From NCBI RefSeq assembly GCF_905163445.1, contig NC_053184.1:2108001-2172000 (forward strand): DNA of 64,000 nucleotides, given 5' to 3'. Shown piece after piece: positions 41,701 to 47,700 of this stretch. The notes under the pieces were generated by a model. It did no database searches. It worked only from the letters and a program-made list of their open reading frames with translations, and was not told where the DNA came from. Source of the stretch: Pararge aegeria. Taxonomy: Eukaryota > Arthropoda > Insecta > Lepidoptera > Nymphalidae. Each line of letters opens with the position of its first letter. Positions within the stretch are counted from its first letter, which is position 1. The translations under genes and the position numbers were made by a program.

Positions 41701-44700
41701 AGTAGAAGTATTTGATGAAGCAATAGTCTATTGCTTTCCATCCACAATTAGCTACGTTAGAAATCACTATCGAGCAATAAGACTGAAAATACACACTATG
41801 TTGCAAAATAAATTATTACTTTTCCCTTATTTTATCTGCGGTGTAAAATAAAAGTGTATTCTTTTTCTTTTATTGTACACCACAATTTCTTTTACCTAAG
41901 TACATTAAGTGATTCGCCAAAAATTTAAAGCTTTCGTTGTGGTTTGATATACTCCACTTTGCCAAGATCTTCATATTCCTGCACCTTAATAAAAAAAACC
42001 TTAATTCTAGCTGGGACTATACCTAGGACTGTCCACTGCTGGAGTAAAGGCCCCTCAAAGTTAGGGTTTGCCCCTAATTACCACCAAATCGTCTGCCCAC
42101 AGCACAGAGAACGCTGCTGCACGTTCTCCTATATTCCTTTAGTCGCCTCGTACGACACCCGCCGGAACAGGGGTTCAGGCAACTGTATTCTGATCTACCG
42201 TCACCATAAGTCTAGCCTTATGCTATGAAATAATAAGTCATAAAATTTTCTGACAGGTAAAAGTAGTTACGTATTGCTTCATCAAAGAGCAAAAAACAAA
42301 ATATCGACTTACTTTGTGATCGTCGCGTACATGATATCGACTGGTACTCGATAGGGCAGTGTGAGCAACGACACGCACCGCATCCCTCTTTGCCTCATCA
42401 CCCAGTTCACAATGCCAGTGTTAGCTGAATCGATTGCATTCTGGAATATCGTCATCACTGTGTCCGGGAGATCGTCTACGAGCGCGTCCTAAAGCCAAAA
42501 TATTTTGATGTAGATCGTTTTAATGTACAATTTGACGTTCGTATTCTTAATCGTTAGCATCCCATTATCGGCCCAGAAAGGCCTAACCACCCTGGCCAAG
42601 TGCGGATGTTGTAGGTACTTGACACGTCTTTGAGAATACTATGGAGCAATTTCAGGTATGCAATTTTCCTCATGATGTTTGCCTTCAACGTTAAAGCAAG
42701 TGATATTTAATAGCGTAAAAGAAACTCGAACTCGGTCCGGCTTAACCACTTAAGGCTATACGCGCTTCTAATTTACATTTACCAAAACGTATTACAATGC
42801 ATTTCCTAGATTAAAGAACGCTTTTGGATTTGCGTATGAAACTAAAATTTCCCAACTCAGATTGTGAGAAATTTTTAACGCAAGCCGCGTTATCGGTACG
42901 GTCGTCATTTCGAACTTTGTATTGACTTGATAATATCGCTAATCATGGGAGATTGAAGGAATCTCCGTGTATCGATCGAGTTGTCAAATAATTAAAATAC
43001 ACCCAAAAAGTACAGTCCGAATCAAACCAGTCATTAGCATCGATTGTTTAAAGTAAACCGACACCTTGTGATTGAAAGTTATACATACATAAAACGCAAT
43101 GCCAGGATCACTAGGTAACAAGATGCCCGGTCATATAACATAAATTATCAATGCTGATTTAAAGCAAACTAACTGGCCACCAGAGATTTCTTGCTCGCAA
43201 GCTATAGATGCAATACTGCGCCAAGCAAACAAGGTAAAGCCTTCAGGGATAATAATAAGTGGAGTAGAAACGATATCGTCGAACTTTTCGATTGAGGAGT
43301 GATTGAAATACATAAATTTAGACTCGCAAGTCGTAATCCTGGCCTTGAAGCGTCGATAGCCTAAAGTTACATGCGTTTGAAGCAATTAAAATATAACTTG
43401 CTTCAACGGTGAAGGGAAACATCATGCATCCTGTATGCCTGAGAGTTCTCCAAGGGCCACTGACCCAGCGTGGGGGCCTACACTCTTCTTATGGTGGGAG
43501 AAGCCCCGGGCCCATCGGTATAATGATCCTGGCCTATGGCCGAAATCGACACAGCATGATTTGAATTTGCTCAGCCAAAGTTAGTGGTCAAACGAAAGTA
43601 ATCATAACTTTGTCTGGATTTAACCGTTTCTTAAGATTAACAAACAAACATTATAGTACACAAAACCTACCTGTCTATGCGTCTTGCATTCTTCACATTC
43701 AGGATCATATTCGTACGTGGTGTCGTCTAGAACATCTTGCAACTGGTATGTCGTCTGGACTGCGAGACACCTAGCGATAAAGATACTTGGTAAATGATTT
43801 GATTTGTATGAAACAGTTGAATTTACGGACAATTATTTATTGCGGCGGACCGCGTGTCTAAACTCAACCCTCCTCGGTGGACTAGCTACCACCTTTCGGT
43901 CTTCGTCCGCATTTTTTGCGGTATTGTATATGCTACGGAGCAAACCATTTATTTTATAGGGTTTACAAAGTATCCCATGTTTATCGCCATTGTGTAAGCT
44001 GACTCTGTCTCGTCAAAATCTGTAGATGCTAAGCCGAACATAGGCTACAAAGGTTAATTTTAGAAATACTGCGCAAACGGTTCCGGCAGGGTGAATACGT
44101 ATCTCGCGACAGGTTTGCGACAGGCGTATATCTTGCAATCACTGCTGTCAATAAACAAAAGTGACTTTTGACAGCAGTGATTGCAAGATATAAGCCTGTC
44201 GCAAACCTGTCACGAGATACGTAATCACCCTGCCGGATGCTTTTTCGGGATAAAAAGTAACATAATGAATATCCACCTCCAGGATACCAGCTATCTCTGT
44301 ACTAAATTTAATCAAGATCGGTACAACGGTTGAGCCAAAGACAGATAATAAATAAACACAAAGACTTTGGCATTTATATGGTATAATAAAGCATTTTAAT
44401 TTGATTTTCTGGACCGATTCGTAGTCTACGAGTACAAGGTTTTAAGGTTGATTTATTTTGTGTGACGTGTCTTGACACATTAGGTTTCTGATGCTCATTA
44501 ATATACCTGCCTCTCTATTACAATATTCTTCTTGTGTACACCGAAACTTTTAAATACTGGAGCCAGTACTGTGCGAAAATGGAATTGCTGCTCAAGGAAC
44601 ATACTTAACCCGACAAATCTGGCTACTTGACCGAGAGAATTAAAGTAAGTGTGGAATAAGGTGAGATTCTTATCGTCATTTCATTTTATCTGCATCTTTC

Positions 44701-47700
44701 TTTTTCTATATGGTTCACATCTTTATCCAGGAATCCATCATGCTATTTCAGACAGAACTTAACTTCGTGCTCCCACTTTAGCGTTAGAACATACCTGGTG
44801 CATGTGATCATGTTATTCCGATGTAGAAAACGCAAAGCATCATCGAATCCCTGCTTGCACATGTTACTGAGGACTTCCGGCTTCGGTGGGAAGAGTATCC
44901 TGGCGAAGCGGTTTATGTTCTGCTTCGACAGTTCTATGCTTGTGTTCGCCACATTTACCTGTATCAAAATTATTGTGTATGGTAAACAATTATTGTTTTT
45001 ACCAATACTAAATAGTAAAATTTATAATAACAGTAGCTTGAAAATTGCATTGAGTTTTATATAAAGGTGATCTGCAATAAAGCAGTTCTTCAGATTTTTG
45101 ACTAACTAGCTGACTACCCCGTTGATTTTCTTTATTTTTTTTTACATTACACTACAAGTTAGCCCGTGATTGCATGATCTAACATGAATGGCCTGAAAAT
45201 AGCAGACGAAGACCGCTGTGCACGACGTAGGTGCTATGTCATTTATTTATTTATTCATGTGTGGTGTGTCTTACCAGCAATTAATTGCAACTACATTCAT
45301 AAAAAAAAATGTGTTAGAATTACAAATTCTGTCTAGTGCCATTACAATAATCAATTATAGGTGTATAAAGCATTATCGTTGTTATCTCCGGTCATATTAT
45401 AAAAAAATAAAAACTATTAAAATAATAATGTAAATATGAATGAAGCTATTATAACAGATTGTTAAGTAATATTAAATTGAAATTAAAATTTATAATGAAG
45501 ATTATTAATATTTAATTCGCATACAATTTTCTTCCTAAAACTTTCTAGGGTATCGTGAAAGATATTAATGTCAGGGATGTCATAAATTCATCATTTTATT
45601 TTCAAAAACAACCGCAACCATTCGTTTCCTATTTCAGTACCTACAAACAACATACGCGTGTACCTACTGTAGGACTTATGTTTTGCAATAACATAATTCA
45701 TCAGTTTCATTTATGTTATCTCTTGACCTAACCGCGACTGACCTTGGCAGACTGTTCTATGTACTTACATCATTATACAATGACTTCCGGTTTTATAATG
45801 ACTCATAGAATATAATATTTTTAGGTTCTAATGTGTTACCTACTAAACCTATTGAGATTTTTCAGGGAATGCTTTTGAAAATCGGTTGAAATACATCCTT
45901 TTAGTCATCCTACAAGTCATGTTTATATATGTATGATTTTATTTTATTTAAAAGGTAATTTTTGATCTATGAATGCATACACTGGTCACGTCGACGGGTT
46001 ACGATCTATTGTGACGCTACCGTCATACTTTTGTTACCTACTCACATGAAATAGCTGCGAGCTGAGGTCTCTAGGGCAAATGTCGCTTTCGCCGCAAAAC
46101 GGGCTCACTGTGATCGTGTTTTCGTCCAAAACTGGCAGGTTGTCGCTGAAGCCTCCGTCCATGTACCTTATACCGTGAAACCGCGGCGGTAACATTCCCG
46201 AGAACACTGGGACGAAACATGATGCAAGCAGCGCCTAAAAAAAACAAAACTATACAGATTTGCCATTAATTTACAACATCACTTAGTAAGCATACATTTT
46301 TAAACCATAAACTAAGTATCTATAATTTGTTCAAAGTAAACATAGCATCCATATATTCGATTTCGTTTAATTGAACGGGTAATGCGAACGAAGGACAAAA
46401 TTCACATAATACACTTGTTGCGTAAAGGCCGCTCTAGCAGTATATTTAAACAACACAGCGTTTGTGTTTGCCGCACACGCAGAACGCCGAAAACACACGC
46501 CCAGTGTGTTCGGCCGCATCCTTGTAGGTACATTTATTTTAACACGCCTAGCGTGTTCGAGCCGCACACGCGTTACGTACGCACGTTTAAAACGTTTTAA
46601 AACACAAACGTTGTGTTTTCAGCAGCCAACGTGTTAAGTATCCAAAAAAAATGGGAATCTAAATGTGTCGGAAAGTAAAAAATGTTGGCATTGGTTGAGT
46701 ATTAGTTTATTTTCTCTAAAAAACATGTGCCTATAGTATCAGCAACTTGCTCGAGGTCGTTTATATTTATTACGGGCACTTATTTCGGTTCGGTTTATTA
46801 AGAGATTACCGCTACGATTCAATAAATAACAGTGATGCTTTGCCGTCTTGAAAGAATTGGTCTATCCTCCCCTTGATATAAATAATAAGTCCAAATCGCC
46901 ATGATAGATTAGAGTATTCTCTAGGCACATTGGTTGTTTTAAGTCATGAGGGGAAATTGGTAAAGATTTTTACTGCGAACCTTCACGCTTGGGTTTTATG
47001 TTTACCAAGTTATATATATATTGATATAAGTAAATAAATATAAATTAAGAAAATGCATAGACATATAAAAAATTCATAACATTTATATAGGTACTAAGGC
47101 AACATAACTCACTTGCAACAAATCTTCTCTAGTCGGAAATTCGGTTACAATAACATTGTTGCCATCGTAGACCCTTGTTAAGGATATGTGCAGCTTCCCA
47201 CTGACAATCTTGTGTGCATCATGTGGAATATACTTCTGCATACCCTCCAAAAGGAGGTTTTGTATACTAAAAGATGGACTAAAAGGTCCAAGGGACCCAG
47301 CCCTTGCTTCACCAACTATCCTTAGAACATCACTTGTAATTTCCCCTAAAATAAAATGAAAACTAACATGTGATAATTATTATTAAAGCTTGCAATCCAC
47401 ACTGGAGTTGCATGGTCTAGCTCTAAATCCCTCTCTCAATTGAGAGAGTTTACTTGCTCTTGTCCAGCTGTGGGCGAGGCTGATGCTGATACTCAATACT
47501 CATTTTAAATTTTATCTTTTAATCTAAAAATGGTCAAATAATGACAAAAAAAAACCCTTAGCCCTAAGATACAGTCTAGGATGATAGTGGACAAGAAGTG
47601 TCAAACCACACCCCTAATTGTTTTCTACGCGACATCGTATCCGAACGCTAACTTGCTTGGCGATCCGAATTATTTGTTGGGTAATCGGCTACCGGTGATA

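Larger units (their letters stand above)
33001..42312 (-). other. brummer intron 6 (9.3 kb)
   Basis: No coding exon supported. Holds the small MITE at 33494-33578, family C copies (34440-34720, 38690-38980), SINE B (35235-35465), four perfect hairpins (34028, 36239, 36404, 41247), the second LINE-derived fragment (40560-40960) and a family E copy (42030-42215). Stretches such as 36450-38650 and 39000-40450 are AT-rich, with nothing recognisable. Confidence 0.6.

Noticed and set aside
47431..47448. CTCTCTCAATTGAGAGAG palindrome in brummer intron 1, near exon 2
   Set aside because: Short (9-bp arms), low complexity and expected by chance at this scale; not counted with the longer hairpins.
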